DNA from: Paratinospora sagittata
Lineage: Eukaryota; Streptophyta; Magnoliopsida; Ranunculales; Menispermaceae
Assembly (NCBI GenBank): GCA_035771175.1
Contig: CM069613.1
Coordinates: 2,267,501-2,331,500, forward strand
Direction: 5' to 3'
Length of the DNA: 64,000 nt
The position numbers were made by a program, and so were the translations under genes. Within the stretch, counting starts at the first letter, position 1; each line of letters starts with the position of its first letter. The notes under the pieces were generated by a model. It was not told the origin of the DNA, did not search any database, and saw only the letters and a program-made list of their open reading frames with translations. Positions 12,012 to 25,000 of this stretch are shown piece by piece.

Positions 12012-12237
12012 ACAAATATCAATTTGATTTCACCCTTTTGCCCTAAGCTTGGATATATTAAAATCTTGAATTCAAGGACAAAATAGTAGGAAAAAAGAGT
12101 AAAAAATACAAAAATACAAAAAAAATAAAAAAAAAAAATATATATATATATATATATACACAATTATTAATTTTGATTTCATCCTTTTGCCCTAAGCTCA
12201 TAAAATTTGAATTCAAGGACAAGGACAAAATAGTAGG
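12012..12237. repeat. Direct duplication of about 75 bp upstream of the ERF gene
   Basis: Two diverged copies, about 12012-12090 and 12162-12237, share CCTTTTGCCCTAAGCT and GAATTCAAGGACAAAATAG. An A-rich and (TA)n spacer lies between them. The second copy has a small internal duplication (AAGGACAAGGACAAA). The pair ends about 220 bp before the ERF start codon, so it is in the promoter or upstream region. Confidence 0.75.
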
Positions 12238-12460
12238 CCAAAAAAAAAAAGCATGATAAAAAGAAAAAAAGAAGATGGTCTTTCAGATTGAATGACAACT
12301 ACAATGTTCCTTTTTTTTTTTTTTTTCTCTCTCCATCACAAAATCCAAGCCTTTAAAACCTCCCCTTCCCCCCGTCTCCCTTCACTCTCATTTTCACTCT
12401 TTCCTTCCTTCAGTTTTCATTGTAGCCTTTTTCTCTTCTTTTCCACCATCTCCCACAATA

Positions 12461-13603
12461 ATGTCAAGCTCAAAAAACTTGGAAAAATTTCTAAGATCGT
12501 CTGATCAAGAAACTGGCTCTACTCAAATGGGGTTTTCTCTAATCCAATCTACAACAACTACAACACAACCTAGTAGTGATCAGAAGGGGAGAGGGCGCAG
12601 TAGAAAGCAAGCAGAACCAGGAAGGTTTCTTGGGGTAAGAAGAAGGCCTTGGGGAAGATATGCTGCAGAAATTAGAGACCCAACAACTAAAGAAAGACAC
12701 TGGCTTGGAACTTTTGATTCTGCTCATGAAGCTGCTCTTGCTTATGATAAAGCTGCTCTTTCCATGAAAGGCTCCCAAGCAAGAACCAATTTTATTTACT
12801 CTCAAAACTCCACTTTTCACTCTCTTCTTTCTCCTCTTCATCATATTCCGCAATCTCTCTTACCATCTTCTTCTTCACAAATTTTCACTAATTTCAATCT
12901 CACCAAGCAAAACCAAAACCACCCATTTCATCAACCTGCTAACAATACCAGTATTAATATTTCTACTAATAATATTAATAGTACTAGCATTTTGCCACCT
13001 GTTCAATCTGTTTTTGACACGTGTAGTGAAGTTTCATCAAATGGGTCTCCTACCCATGACAGCAAAAACAACAACAACAACAACAACTTCTTTTTTTCTA
13101 GTGATTCAAGATCTGGGTATTTGGAGAGCATAATTCCTGATAGTTATTTGAGGCCATCTTCCAAGTCATGCTCAAAAAATCCCATTTTTGATGCTTCGAC
13201 TACTCCTGCAGGTCATCCTGACAATATTATTATATCTGATGATCATCATCTTAATGCATCAAATTCTGGGTCTTCGAAGAAATCTGATTTGACATCAGAT
13301 AATGCAGGTTTTTCTTCTTACCTGGAAGAGCTGAATCATGGATTGTTATGGACTAATGGGCATTCATCATCAACATGCGATGTTAATAATATTATTGATG
13401 ATGCTGTTAATTATTACAGCATTAATCCTTTAATGGTGGAAGATGGATGCATGGGAGATTTGTATCCAATTATTGAGAATAATATGCCAGTGGATCAAGA
13501 TCTTGGTTTTGGAGGTTACATGTCTCATCAGCAGCCTCTTTTTTCTGACACTACTACTACTACTTATACTTATCCGCCTCCTCCTTCATCTTTTATCCTT
13601 TGA
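12461..13603 (+). CDS. AP2/ERF transcription factor, PUCHI/LEP/FZP group (ERF VIII-b)
   Basis: A single-exon 380-aa protein. One AP2/ERF DNA-binding domain spans about residues 55-113: [20 protein letters not shown] starts it, KERHWLGTF carries the WLG element, and [13 protein letters not shown] carries the AYD helix. It ends ARTNFIY. The KERHWLGTF and [11 protein letters not shown] version is the one found in PUCHI (ERF086), LEAFY PETIOLE and grass FRIZZY PANICLE/BRANCHED SILKLESS1, which control lateral-organ and floral-meristem fate. The length suits PUCHI better than the shorter LEP. A Lys/Arg run just before the domain (about 42-50) may be a nuclear signal. The rest is low complexity: Ser, Asn (a seven-Asn run) and Thr runs. 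The first Met is preceded by a CT-rich leader; a second Met, 22 codons on, is a possible alternative start. Orthology to PUCHI itself is inferred. Confidence 0.9.
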   Translation: MSSSKNLEKFLRSSDQETGSTQMGFSLIQSTTTTTQPSSDQKGRGRSRKQAEPGRFLGVRRRPWGRYAAEIRDPTTKERHWLGTFDSAHEAALAYDKAALSMKGSQARTNFIYSQNSTFHSLLSPLHHIPQSLLPSSSSQIFTNFNLTKQNQNHPFHQPANNTSINISTNNINSTSILPPVQSVFDTCSEVSSNGSPTHDSKNNNNNNNFFFSSDSRSGYLESIIPDSYLRPSSKSCSKNPIFDASTTPAGHPDNIIISDDHHLNASNSGSSKKSDLTSDNAGFSSYLEELNHGLLWTNGHSSSTCDVNNIIDDAVNYYSINPLMVEDGCMGDLYPIIENNMPVDQDLGFGGYMSHQQPLFSDTTTTTYTYPPPPSSFIL

Positions 13604-15034
13604 AGATATATCACTTGGATTTCTCTTCTTTTTTTAGAGAACTTTGAGAAGTTCTTAAAAGTTAGAATATATATTAATTAATTAGCAATATTTATATATA
13701 TTCTCACTTCCTTTACAGTACGACCTAGTAGTACTACTTCTGGTTCTTGCAACTCTTGTAATTACACTGAAGAATCTCACAGTTCAAAGAGAGAGATAGA
13801 GAGAAAAAGAAAGAGGGTAAGTAATATTATTGGAATGTTTATTTTATCTTTGGTTTTGGCTCTTCTTGTATCAGGTGCAATAAAAGTTTACTTTTTTTGA
13901 AAAAGAAGCCTCCATTTGGTATGTTTCATAGTGAGAGAAACTCAAGTTATCATATCAACTTTGGTCTTACCTCAAGTTATCATATCCACTAATCTATTGG
14001 CCTTTGTTTGGCCACTATCATCCCCTATTATTTAACTGCTCACTCTTTCCAAAACTTGGCTGGAGCATTCAATCATAATTATTTCATATAAAATAAATTC
14101 TGAGTTTGAACTTTCTCACTCTCATCGTCTTTCTAACGATGCCGAGAATACTAGTGGAAAGGCTCCGAATAGCCTTGACCTCAAAAAAAAATAAAATAAA
14201 TAAATAAATAAATTTATACCTTCTTAGAAAGCAATGGTGGCCCAAATCAATTGCAAGCTTCACTCAGATCAATGAATAGTTTTCAGTAATTTAAAGAGTA
14301 CTATACACTCTGAACTATCAATCTCTTGTGCCTGTATCACTGACACGTGTGTACTTAGCCGTTTGATTAATACATCAGATACATACATATATATATATTC
14401 ATATGAAAAATGCTAAAACTAGGATGTCTAAATCTGGGGTTTGAATTCAGATTATCTTACAATAATACGTCATTTTTGGCAAAAGAACAATGGGAATCAG
14501 CTTCATTTTTATTTTTATTTTATTTTTTAAGGGCAGAACACTTGAAAGAAAATTCACTTGTTTTCTAAGAAATGCATTATATGCCAAAAAAACCAAACTC
14601 ATTTCTTTAGATGAAGAAATGAACAAAAATGCAGATAGGTTTTTTTTTTTTTTTTTCATGAGAGAATTGGGATTTCAGAAAATCTTAAGGGCTAAGCTCA
14701 TTAAGCAGCCTGAAAATCTTAAAATAAAAATATTATTATAGCAACACAAGTTAAATATGGTTATACCCTTTTTCATGAGTTTGAGACTTCAAATGTAGAA
14801 GAACTACTGCTGAGGTATTACTATTACAACACCGTCTAAGTCATGTTTACGTGATATATTTTATAAAAAAAAATAATAATCAAAAGACAAATGAATTAAA
14901 CAAGCTAAACATACTTGCTGAGCTCAAAGGTTTCATTTATTTATAAGACAAGCTGAATCAAAAGAATAATTACCAAGCTATTAGCGAATACTAATGGGTT
15001 TAGTGTACACACCCACTTGCCCAATTCAACATTA
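13604..15034. other. 3' flank of the ERF gene and gene-free DNA
   Basis: The first few hundred bases are probably the ERF 3' untranslated region. No other gene is supported. A/T runs and a G-box-like ACACGTGT near 14343 are present. Confidence 0.4.
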
Positions 15035-15051
15035 GCAAGTTCTCATTAGGT

Positions 15052-18000
15052 CTTTTTATTTTATTTTTTTGAAAAGAAACAAATGAGCCATATATTAATC
15101 ATAAGAAGGAAAATACATCAGACAGGATCACCAGAGGTGATGATATGAAACACCAAAAAAACAAATGACAATTATCCCACATGGACCCTACCCACATATA
15201 TACAATTATCTCAATTCAACATCCAGTCCAATAAAGAGTAACCCTTAGCATGAGGTGAGACATAAACCCCAAGTACTGGCCGTAATTTTAATGGTTCCCC
15301 ACAATTGAAATTCCGATTTGGCAATGTTGTGAAAGATCATGTTAATTCGTTCAAGCCATGACATCCAAAGGGTAGCAAAGAAAGCAATATGACCAATGCC
15401 ATTCTCATCCTTGGATAGTAAAGCAATGTGACGGAAGGACAAACCTTCAACAACCTGAAGAGGGATGAGACATCTATTACCAGAAAAAGCATACCAATTT
15501 CCCCAAAGAGCCTTCGCATATGGGCAATGAAAAAAGACGTGATCAATAGAATCACCATCCAGCTTACAAAAACACGCAACAATGAGGGGAAAGACACATA
15601 TTAGGAAGCCTTCTCTGCAACATCTCCATAGTATTGAGTCTCCTGTGTGCCAAAGACCACCCAAATACCTTTACTTTGGATGGAATGTGTGCATGTCAAA
15701 TATGAGAAGAACAAGGAAAAACAGGGGTATTCAACGACTCTATAAGGCAAGAAAAAAATGACCTACAAGTGAACTTTTTAGAGGAATCAAGATGCCATAA
15801 AACCCGGTCCGGACAAGGTGATAAAGAGACGTTTTGAAGTTTTGCTAGAAGGTTAGGAATCTCCTCAAGTTCCCGATCGGTCAAAGCCCTAGGAAAATGA
15901 AGGTCCCAAGGATGATCGGATGAGGGTGCATCGACATAGGAGGCTATGGGATGGTTGTGAAGGCTAGAAAGGCGATAAAGGTTGGGGAACACATCAACCA
16001 GTTTTGAGTTATCCAACCACCCGTCCTCCCAAAATTTGAAAGTCTGACCGTTACCAACTTTAAATTCCAAATGGGTTACCACCTGAGGCACTAACGAGGA
16101 GATGAACTTCCAAGGACTCTTATACGTGAGACCAGACCGCCGACCTACTCCATCCAGCACCAACGGACCATGACGACTAGAAATGATTTGCACCCACAAA
16201 GATCTCGATTCCTCAAAGAATCTCCATACCCATTTGCTACATAAAGCAACATTGCGAAGGGAGATGTTTCCAATGTCCAAACCCCCTTTCTTCATTGACC
16301 TTTAAACCACATCCCATTTAATTAGATTTTGGAATCCGTTATCCTTCTTCCGCCCCACCCCCCCCCCCCCCCTCTCCCCCTGTAGGAAAAATAACGTATC
16401 ATTTGCATACTGCAAATGAGAAATCTCCACACCGCCCCTACCAACTAGGAAGCCATGCACCAAAGAAAATTTTCTCACCCGAGACATTAACCTGCTTAAC
16501 CCGTCAGCCACAATGGTAAATAAAAAAGGAGACAATGGATCCCCTTGCCTGAGGCCCCTCCCAGCATTGAACTTTTTCCTTGGCCTGCCATTAATGACAA
16601 TTGAGTATGTGACAGAGGAAATACACCGTTGCATCCACAATAACCACCTATCCCCAAAACCTTTCTTTTTCATCACAAACTCTATGAAACCCCATTTAAC
16701 TGAGTCATGAGCTTTGGCCAAGTCAACCTTGAACACTACCCCCTTCTCCCTCCTAGATCTATAATCATCAACCACCTTATTGGCAATAAGGACCGCATCT
16801 AAGATTTGTCTACCCTCAATAAAGGCAAACTGGTATGGCTCAATGATTTTGTGAAGAATCGTTCTTATCCTCGAGGCAAGAACCTTAGAAATAATCTTGT
16901 ATAAACTCGTCACAAGATTGATGGGTCGAAAATCTTTGAGGCACCAAGAATCATTCTTTTTTGGAACAAGGCAAATGTAAGTCTCATTGGTACTAATATT
17001 TATAATTCCGTTCTGAAAGAACTCATTGAAGACCCACATAATGTCACCCCTCACTAACTCCCATGATTACTGAAAAAAAACCATAGAGAATCCATCCGGC
17101 CCTGGAGCCTTGTTACCATCACAGCTGAAAACTATTTCCAGCACTTCCTCCACCTCAAAAAGGTGTTCAAGCCATCGTATCTCAAGTTCCAAGAGCTCCC
17201 CCCAAATCAAGTCCTTCAACCCCCCAGCAAACCTCTTGTTCAGAAGTATAGATGTGCTTGAAATGGTCAACTATTGCCTGAATAACCTCCCCCTCAGAGT
17301 CTAACAGGACACCGTCGTTCAATTGGATCTTCGAAATGATACTCTTATTCCTTCTTCTGTTTAGCATCCCATGGAAGAACTTAGAATTAGCGTCTCCTTC
17401 TTGCAACCATTTGATTTTAGACTTCTGAAGGGCCATCCTATCCTCCCTTAAGCATAACTCTACCAGTTCAACCTTGTACATCTGCCTGAACAATCCCATC
17501 TCATGAGACGATTGGTCACTTTCCTCCATTTTGTCCAAACTATTGATAAGATCTTCTAACTTCTTTCTAATCACACAAGATTGCCCAAAAGTTTCTTTGT
17601 CCCAAACTTTAATCAATTCTTTGACATGCTTGAATTTGAGCATAAATTGGTGTCCTTCCCTGCCAAATGGTTTTGACATTTGCCACCATACATCAATATT
17701 TCTTTTGAAGTCCTTATGGAAGAGCCATGCGTTTTCAAACGAAAAGGGGAGGGTCCCCATTTCACTTCCATTGTGTCAAGCAAGATCGGCCTATGATCCG
17801 AGGTGGGCCTGAGCAAGGCCTCTTGACGATGATAAGGAAAAAGCCGCTCCCAACTTTCAGAATACAAGAACCGGTCCAATCTACAACAAATTGGGATATT
17901 CCTCATATTTACCATGTGAATGCGGCATTTTGGAGCGGCGGATCCTTCAATTTCAACACACCAATTAATTGGTCAAATTCCTACACACTTCTAGTAAGCC

Positions 18001-18102
18001 TATTGCTGTTAAGTTTTTCCCCAGGAACCTAGGCGTGTTAAAATCGCCACACTACAGATGACATAGAGACCAGCTAACTCATCCCAAAAGAGATGTCGGG
18101 AT
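15052..18102 (-). mobile_element. 5'-truncated L1-type LINE with 17-bp target-site duplication
   Basis: A 3.05-kb non-LTR retrotransposon on the minus strand, bounded by a perfect 17-bp duplication, GCAAGTTCTCATTAGGT, at 15035-15051 and 18103-18119. The A-rich 3' tail is the T-rich run from 15053. Broken ORF2 pieces follow in order from 17.9 kb downward: end of the endonuclease domain (SDHRPILL), linker, reverse transcriptase (about 16302-17054, with FIEGRQILDAV and RQGDPLSPFLF), then the zinc-binding C-terminal domain (15245-15664, CKLDGDSIDHVFFHC). The catalytic box normally read F/YADD is YAND here, and a C run near 16362-16372 sits at a frame break. ORF1 and most of the endonuclease are absent. 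The element is dead. Confidence 0.9.
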
Positions 18103-18119
18103 GCAAGTTCTCATTAGGT

Positions 18120-18862
18120 TCAGCTCATGCTGAAAGCACTTGAGAATGTCAGAAATTCAATATCTACTAATCTGACATGACTGCCTCATTGCTTCAAAGA
18201 AAAAATAACATTGGAATCTTGGTAACACTTGCAAAGATGATGATGCAAAGATGGTGATGATGCCCAATGCAATCCCACACTTACAGATTCAATGGCTTCT
18301 CAGGAACAAGAAAACATCTCATTTAATCAAGCAAGGAAAAAAAAAACTAATACGAAGTCAATAGGCGGGCATTTTTTCATTCTCGATATACATGATATAT
18401 CAAACAATTTTAATTTTCAATACAGCAAGGATGGTAGTCTCTTTCCAATAAAGAAAAGTAAAAAGGGCTGGGGAAGAAATCAAGAAATACCTCCCAGTCG
18501 TCCCTTGCTAAAATGAACAGATAACAAAATTGGCAGCCTGTTCCCAAATAAAGAAGTCTATGAACACACACCTAGAGAAAAGGGGAAAAAACAAAAAACA
18601 AAAACTACATGGAATTTTAACTGATCCTTCCAGTTTTGAAAGATCAGAGCAAAATAAATATAACAGGCTCCCGAGATGAAAGTGTTCTGCCAAGATTATC
18701 AGGAAAAGTGAACTATAGGTATTTGCCATTAGTTTCAAGGACGGCTATAGCTTATTCAAGATGAAAGTAAGCAAATTCAAATACTATATGAACACTGAAA
18801 TGAGTAAACTTATCTGGGCTACCATGACCAATAAATACCAAGAAGTAGCTTTTGTGCTCTGC
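18120..18862. other. Probable 3' flank of the CCCH gene
   Basis: Lies directly downstream (minus strand) of the CCCH gene. No separate gene is supported; part of it is presumably that gene's 3' untranslated region. Small open frames here show no family resemblance. Confidence 0.4.
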
Positions 18863-19036
18863 TCAGCTCGAACTTCGAATTTCACTGCCATGACCAGTGC
18901 CATTGCCACTTGACGGTGAAGAAGTCCAACCAGATGATTGGAGACTAGAATTAGGGACAGGGCCACTCTTTGAGAAAATCGAGCCAAATGAACCACTTGA
19001 CGTGTTATCTGAAGATTGCATTTTCATAGAATTAAG
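18863..19036 (-). pseudogene. Out-of-frame C-terminal tail of the CCCH gene
   Basis: Directly after the in-frame stop at 19032-19034, the next frame stays open for 57 codons to a TGA at 18863-18865. It reads as a Ser/Gly-rich tail including DNTSSGSFGSIFSKSGPVP and ending GHGSEIRSSS. Tails of this kind (TSSGSVG-IFS-SG, ending near a short basic/Ser motif) are usual at the C-terminus of five-finger plant CCCH proteins. A one-base gain (or two-base loss) near 19035-19040 would explain it. Sequencing error or a genuine allele cannot be told apart here. Confidence 0.6.
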
Positions 19037-22000
19037 TATCCTTGTTGGAACCTAAAATGAATTCTTGCTGCAACTCCGGGGATGAGAAAGAAGGTGCCAG
19101 GGTAGTCAGTGAAGAGCCAACAGGGTATGGAGCAACTGGGACATCACCAAGAGAAGATGCAGAAGGACTGTATCGAAGAAGTCCCATGGAGTGATCAAAC
19201 TTACACATTGGCCCGAACTTGCATACTCCATGATGGGTGTAGAAGGTGCAAGGAGGAGCCCCCTGTTTGTGAAATAAAGGTTAGAAGCCAAAGAGATACC
19301 ATCAAAGCATTCTCAATTTTGGTGCATACATGGAATCACTTTATAAAAGATGTCATGAGATATGATTCACATATATATACAAAATTAAAACCGCCAACAA
19401 AGCTAATAGAACAATAGAAAAATATAGGAGATACAGTTATACACAAATTTTTGAGTTGGAAAATAAAGGGTGGAAAACGGAGAAAAAAAAAACATTAATG
19501 TAATCTTTTATGGATATGAAAAAATGCCACAAGGATAAGAACCAATGTTAGAAAATAAGAACATTAGAGTACAGAAGCAAGACTATAAGAGCTATTTTTA
19601 CAAAGTTTATAAGTACAAAGAAGTAAGATACAAGTAAAGAAAAGATAAATAATAATATAAGAGAAAAAAAAAATTCCCTTTAGGTACTGACGTGCAAGAC
19701 AACATTAAGCACCAATATTGCGCAGACATTCATGTAATGCCCACACAACTACACATATGTTAGTACTAGTTTGGTATACATTGTCGGGCCTCAACCTGAA
19801 TGCTGTAGCATTTGGTTAAATATACATATAAATTAGTATCAGAACACAAGTTCGCCTATTCGCACGTTTGGACTTCGATATCTGTTTGTTTCTGAAAGTG
19901 CATAATGGCACTGCATGAGGAACAGTTTTAGACGTGGCTAAATACAGATAGTTAAGCCTCTACCTGAAATCTACAGCTTTTGGATTCAGCAGTCATCTAA
20001 CATTAAAAGTGGAGTAATTATAGTACACATACATGGTATAAGATCAAAGTCGTTAAGCAAGCATTCCCCACCGGTGTTTCTCACAAAGGTTTTCTACGAA
20101 ATTAGTGCCAAGGAAATCGGAAGCACTTTGAAACAAGAGACAAGATTGTATCTATTAGTGTATAAGAAAAAGAGATATACAAATGGGGACTAAGTCTCTA
20201 ATCCTAGACAAGTCCAACAAGCAGATAGGTTACATCAGTTCAGAATATAAAAGAACACCAGTAAAAATTACATCATACACGCACCCCAACTATGATACCA
20301 ATCCATAATAAAGAAGCCACTTGCAAACTTAGATGCCACCACCCAACTTGCTGCTAGCATTAATGTTTCATCCCATAAACTTCCTCTATCCTTTGCCTCA
20401 TTTTGAAAGATGTCCGTATTACCCATGTTGAAGCAAGCAACATTATCTTACCCACTTCCAATATCTTCCTAGATTGGATAGAAAACAAAGAAGAAGAGAT
20501 TCCCTCCTAAAACATAGATGGGGGCTGAAAAAAAAAGGTAGATTGGATAGAAATTGGAAGTACTTGAGATATCCTTCTTCATTAGGTTATAGATGTTTCC
20601 AGTTAAAAGTCTTTTAAATACAAAATGTGCATAAAGCCCCTTTTTAAAATAGCAGACATAAGAAAGAAAGATCCTTATACTTGAGTGGGTTTTTCCCACA
20701 TTTCCTACATGTTCGCAATCCGTCCAACCATTTTCACTTCTATTACACCATATATCTTTGGGTTTCTGATATATGAGATAGAAGCTGTCACCACCTGCCT
20801 GGTTAAGAAGGTTGACCTGCCTAGTTAAGGTGTGATTACTCCCATATCAAAAAGGAGTGTGAGCTTATCATTCAAAACCAGTTGGGTTAGTACAGGAGGT
20901 CCTGTTAGTAAATAGAGGCTGTCGGCTAGAATAGGGTAACCACGGAGAAAGAACAAGCTGGGAAAGGCCTCAAAGACTAACAAGATGAATAAAGCAGGCA
21001 AGGCCGGAGCAAGAGGCTCAAGCACTGGTAGGTAAGAGTGGAGTCATCAAAAGTGGTTGACTGTGCCTAGGAACAACTATTGCATCGATCAGGGCCCACG
21101 AGTTTTTAGGGCAAATTCATCATTTTACACTCGTGCTTTATGCATCATGAATGCGTTGCATAAGTCATTATGTTTTGGCAATTGATAATGAATTATGAAC
21201 TTGTGTTAGTATTTAGTTGTGCAAAGCATTGTTCACAAGACTGACTCAACCCACTGCTTTCACCTACTTCCTTTACCACCTTTCCCCCTTGTAGGTATTG
21301 TCCGCTCTATCTCACTATTTCCCATAGGCTCTCACTGTTTTATCCCTTTGGGCATGTCAAGCCTTCCAAAAAGGCTCTTCAACAGTTTAGGACGCAGATA
21401 GGAATTATATCTCAGCCTAGGCTCGCACTCCATTTTGATGGAATTAATCACAACTCCTCACTAACAGGTCATGACAATCCACCCCCTTAGGGCCCAATGT
21501 ACTTGTTGGCACGCTCAAGCCAGCGGCTGGCTCTGATACCAATTGTGCATCTCGCCCTACTTGCTATTGAGAGGTATTGTCCACTTTGCCTTTATTGCCT
21601 ACACGATCATAGGCTCATAGTTTTATCCCTTTAGGCACACCAAGCCTTCTCAAAAGGCACCTCAACAATTTAAGACGAACATCAGAGTTATATCCTAGAT
21701 CAAATTCACACTCCTTTTTTATGTGGGATTAATCACAGCTCATTAACCAAGTAGGTCACCTCCTTAACTGGACAAGTCAACCTCCTTAACCATGCAGGCC
21801 ATGACAAAAACTCTAACCACGAGCTGCATAGCATGGTTTTTGCAGCCTAATTTGCAATTTATTTCCTTAATTGACACTGATCATCTAAGGAACCATGAAA
21901 GGACCCCAGTGTGATTTTATCTCACATATCCACCAGGCTATACACCATTTACATTAAAAATGCAAAACTTAGATGCTGGTTTTATGGTCCACTCGTGTTT

Positions 22001-25000
22001 TCTTTTACGAGTAACAAGAAATGCAAGTTTATAATTATAGCAAACTTCAACAACCAACCAAAATAGAAGCAACTTAGAAAAACATTAAAAAAACACACAC
22101 AAAAAAAACCAACAACAATAAAAACACATTTGAATCTAATAATGGTACTTTACCCATCTTCTAGCAATACCCATCTTCTAGCAATGCTTTACCTATGCTC
22201 ATTGATCACTCTAAACTTCTGGAAACTTCATAGTATGGAACTTTTGAATCTGATAACAGTATGGACAATGCTATTCTAACTACAAAAAAAATACAACTAC
22301 AAGTGCAACTGCACCTTCATAGTCATTTGATCATTTGTTACACACCTTGAGATGTGTAAAACACCCATATCCAATGAATGTGAAGGTTAGTTACACTTGT
22401 AGTTGTACTTTTTGTAGTTAGAAAAGCATTTTCCTAACAGTATTTGTTTGCATATGGATCAAGGGTAATTATTCCTTTTTGGGTTCTTTTTTTTTTTTTT
22501 TTGTCAATTCTATTCTTTGCCCTACAATTGTGAAACTATTTCTTTTAATTTTTTTTTTTCAACTTCATTCCTTTTTCTACAGTTTGAAAGTTCAAGCCTC
22601 AATTCCTAAGCCCAAGTCCTATCAATCATGAAGATCTCAAACCTTAATGTCTAACTAGGGCCTCAAGTGGAACTTTCCAATTCCTTTGTCACACTTCCAT
22701 CACCACTGTTTTGCCATTCCTATTATATACCCAATAGCCATTGACACCATTGTCAAAATAAATGTTTCTCCACCTTCTTGACCTCTCTTCAACATACACA
22801 ACATAAAATCTTCATTCACTCATGGTTTTTTTTTTTTTTTTTTGAGCAGAAACAAGTATCATCTTTATTAAAATATATGGACTGCATCCGTCAAGGGCAC
22901 CAGAGGTGCACCTCGACAAAAAGACACAACAACACTACAGACACTTAAACCAAGAAATAATTCCGCTAATTACATCCCGACCCCAACAACCAAAAAATCA
23001 TATGCTACATCCATTGTCAAACCAAAATGTAAACAATTGCCCCAATCTAAAACCCAATCTGAGAGAGAGGGACCTTGAACCAATGCCGCCACGTGAACCC
23101 AAGAACTGGCACCGAACCTAATGTCCTCCCATAGTTTATTCAATTACTTGCATCTATCATTAAATATCCTATTGTTTCTTTCAAGCCATATATGCCAAAG
23201 TGTAGCAAATGAAGCAACAAGAGCCACCTCTTTAGCCATGCTAGATATAATAGAGCCATGGGACAAAGACATGCAAGCCTCTATATTGGTTGGAGGCGAG
23301 AATCTACAATCTCTCCCACAACCTCCTCGCCAAAGAGCATTGCACAAATAGATGGTCCGGATTCTCATCCGCCTAAAAACACAACACAGCATTGTGGAGA
23401 CAAGTACATATTAGGAAGTCTCCTCTGCAATAGGTCCATTGTATTTAATCTCCTATGATCCAGTAACCAACCAAACACTTTAACTTTCAATGGAATATGT
23501 ATGTATGCCACTAATGGAAAATGAGAGGTAGTTTGATTAGATGAACCTGAGGCAAAGCAAGAATTTCCCATCTTCTTCCTTTGAATTTGCCTTGTGATTT
23601 CTGCCTTCTCATCTTGTGGGCTTACAATTGAACATTCTGATGGAGGCCAGTTAGCTGGTAATTGTGTTCTGCCATTAAAAAACAGAAATACCCAACATGT
23701 ATACTCAACTCAACAAGGCTTTTCCCAACCAAGTACCCAATATAATGTTTTCCCTTTACTTTTCTTTTTATTTATATTAAATCATATTTTACAAACTCCA
23801 GTCTCTACTTAGTTGATCAAGCATAAAACCAAATCAACTGGAAAAACTTCAAAGTCTATTCTCCTAGTGTTTTTACGCTGACAGTGCATTCACAACTTCA
23901 ATGTAGAGCTCTTAATTTTCAACATAATTCGAGTGTGTTCAACCATTTAACTAGTGTACTACCAATATGATAGCTAATATACAATCTAGTTGAAACAAGT
24001 TGACTAATTCGACTCAATAAATGTCTTTGTTGATTACTTCTAAAATTTAACAGATCTATACCAACTAAAAGAACAAGAACAAAAGTGGGACGAAATTATT
24101 TGGTTCACCAGAATTCCTTGAGGAGGCTTTGATCACTTGGATATGATTGATTCCAATTCATTGAAAGATAGCAGCAATTAATGACCAACGAGGGGTGACC
24201 TGGGCAGTGAGAAAGATAGAGATAGAGACAACAAAAGAGAAGGTGACAGCTTGATTCTGGATGGTGTTAAAAGAGCTACAACTATAGGAGAATTGTTCAC
24301 TTACTAGCCGAACCAGGTCATAATCCTCTACATCCAAAAAAAGAAACAAATTGAATTTGAAACATGTTGTAAGTAGAACATGAATGTATAGTTTTTCCAG
24401 AGTCAGAAAGAAGATATATTTCATTATACTATAAATGCAGCTCAGCAGCTAATTGGAAGACAGGAGTGAAGGACATAAACCATCCACGTATCCAGAAGGC
24501 AGTTAAGGGCATACCTCATGTTAACAAACTGAGCCAATATGTGAAACAAGGCTGCCCCCTATGCCTGGCTAAAGGATACAAAGTTATAAGCAAACAATTA
24601 GAAAGAGTTCAGTAAAAGAGGAAACCCAAATTTCACCCTTTCTCAGAATTCAGACAAGTCCGAAGACATTATAGCCATATAATGTTACAAAAAGCTAAAT
24701 GAAGACTAATATTAAAGGTTTAAAAGTGTGGCACGAGCTTTCAGATTCAATCAGACATGCAAGAATGACAGGATATTTGACTTAAAGATATTTATAATAG
24801 ACTACCCTTGATACATATGACAGGCTAAACTCACAATTTGCAATGACAATTCAACATGAATAATTATCTTATCCCGTGCTCTGCATTAAATCAACATCCT
24901 CATGCACAATTTATACTGTGTGTCATGCATAAATAAAGCATTCTTATGCTCAATGTCCATCAGAATAGGTGAAATTTTAATCAAATTGCCTATACTAGGC

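Noticed and set aside
18292..18516. 74-codon open frame beyond the CCCH gene
   Set aside because: Low-complexity Lys/Asn-rich product, no family match, lies in a probable 3' flank.
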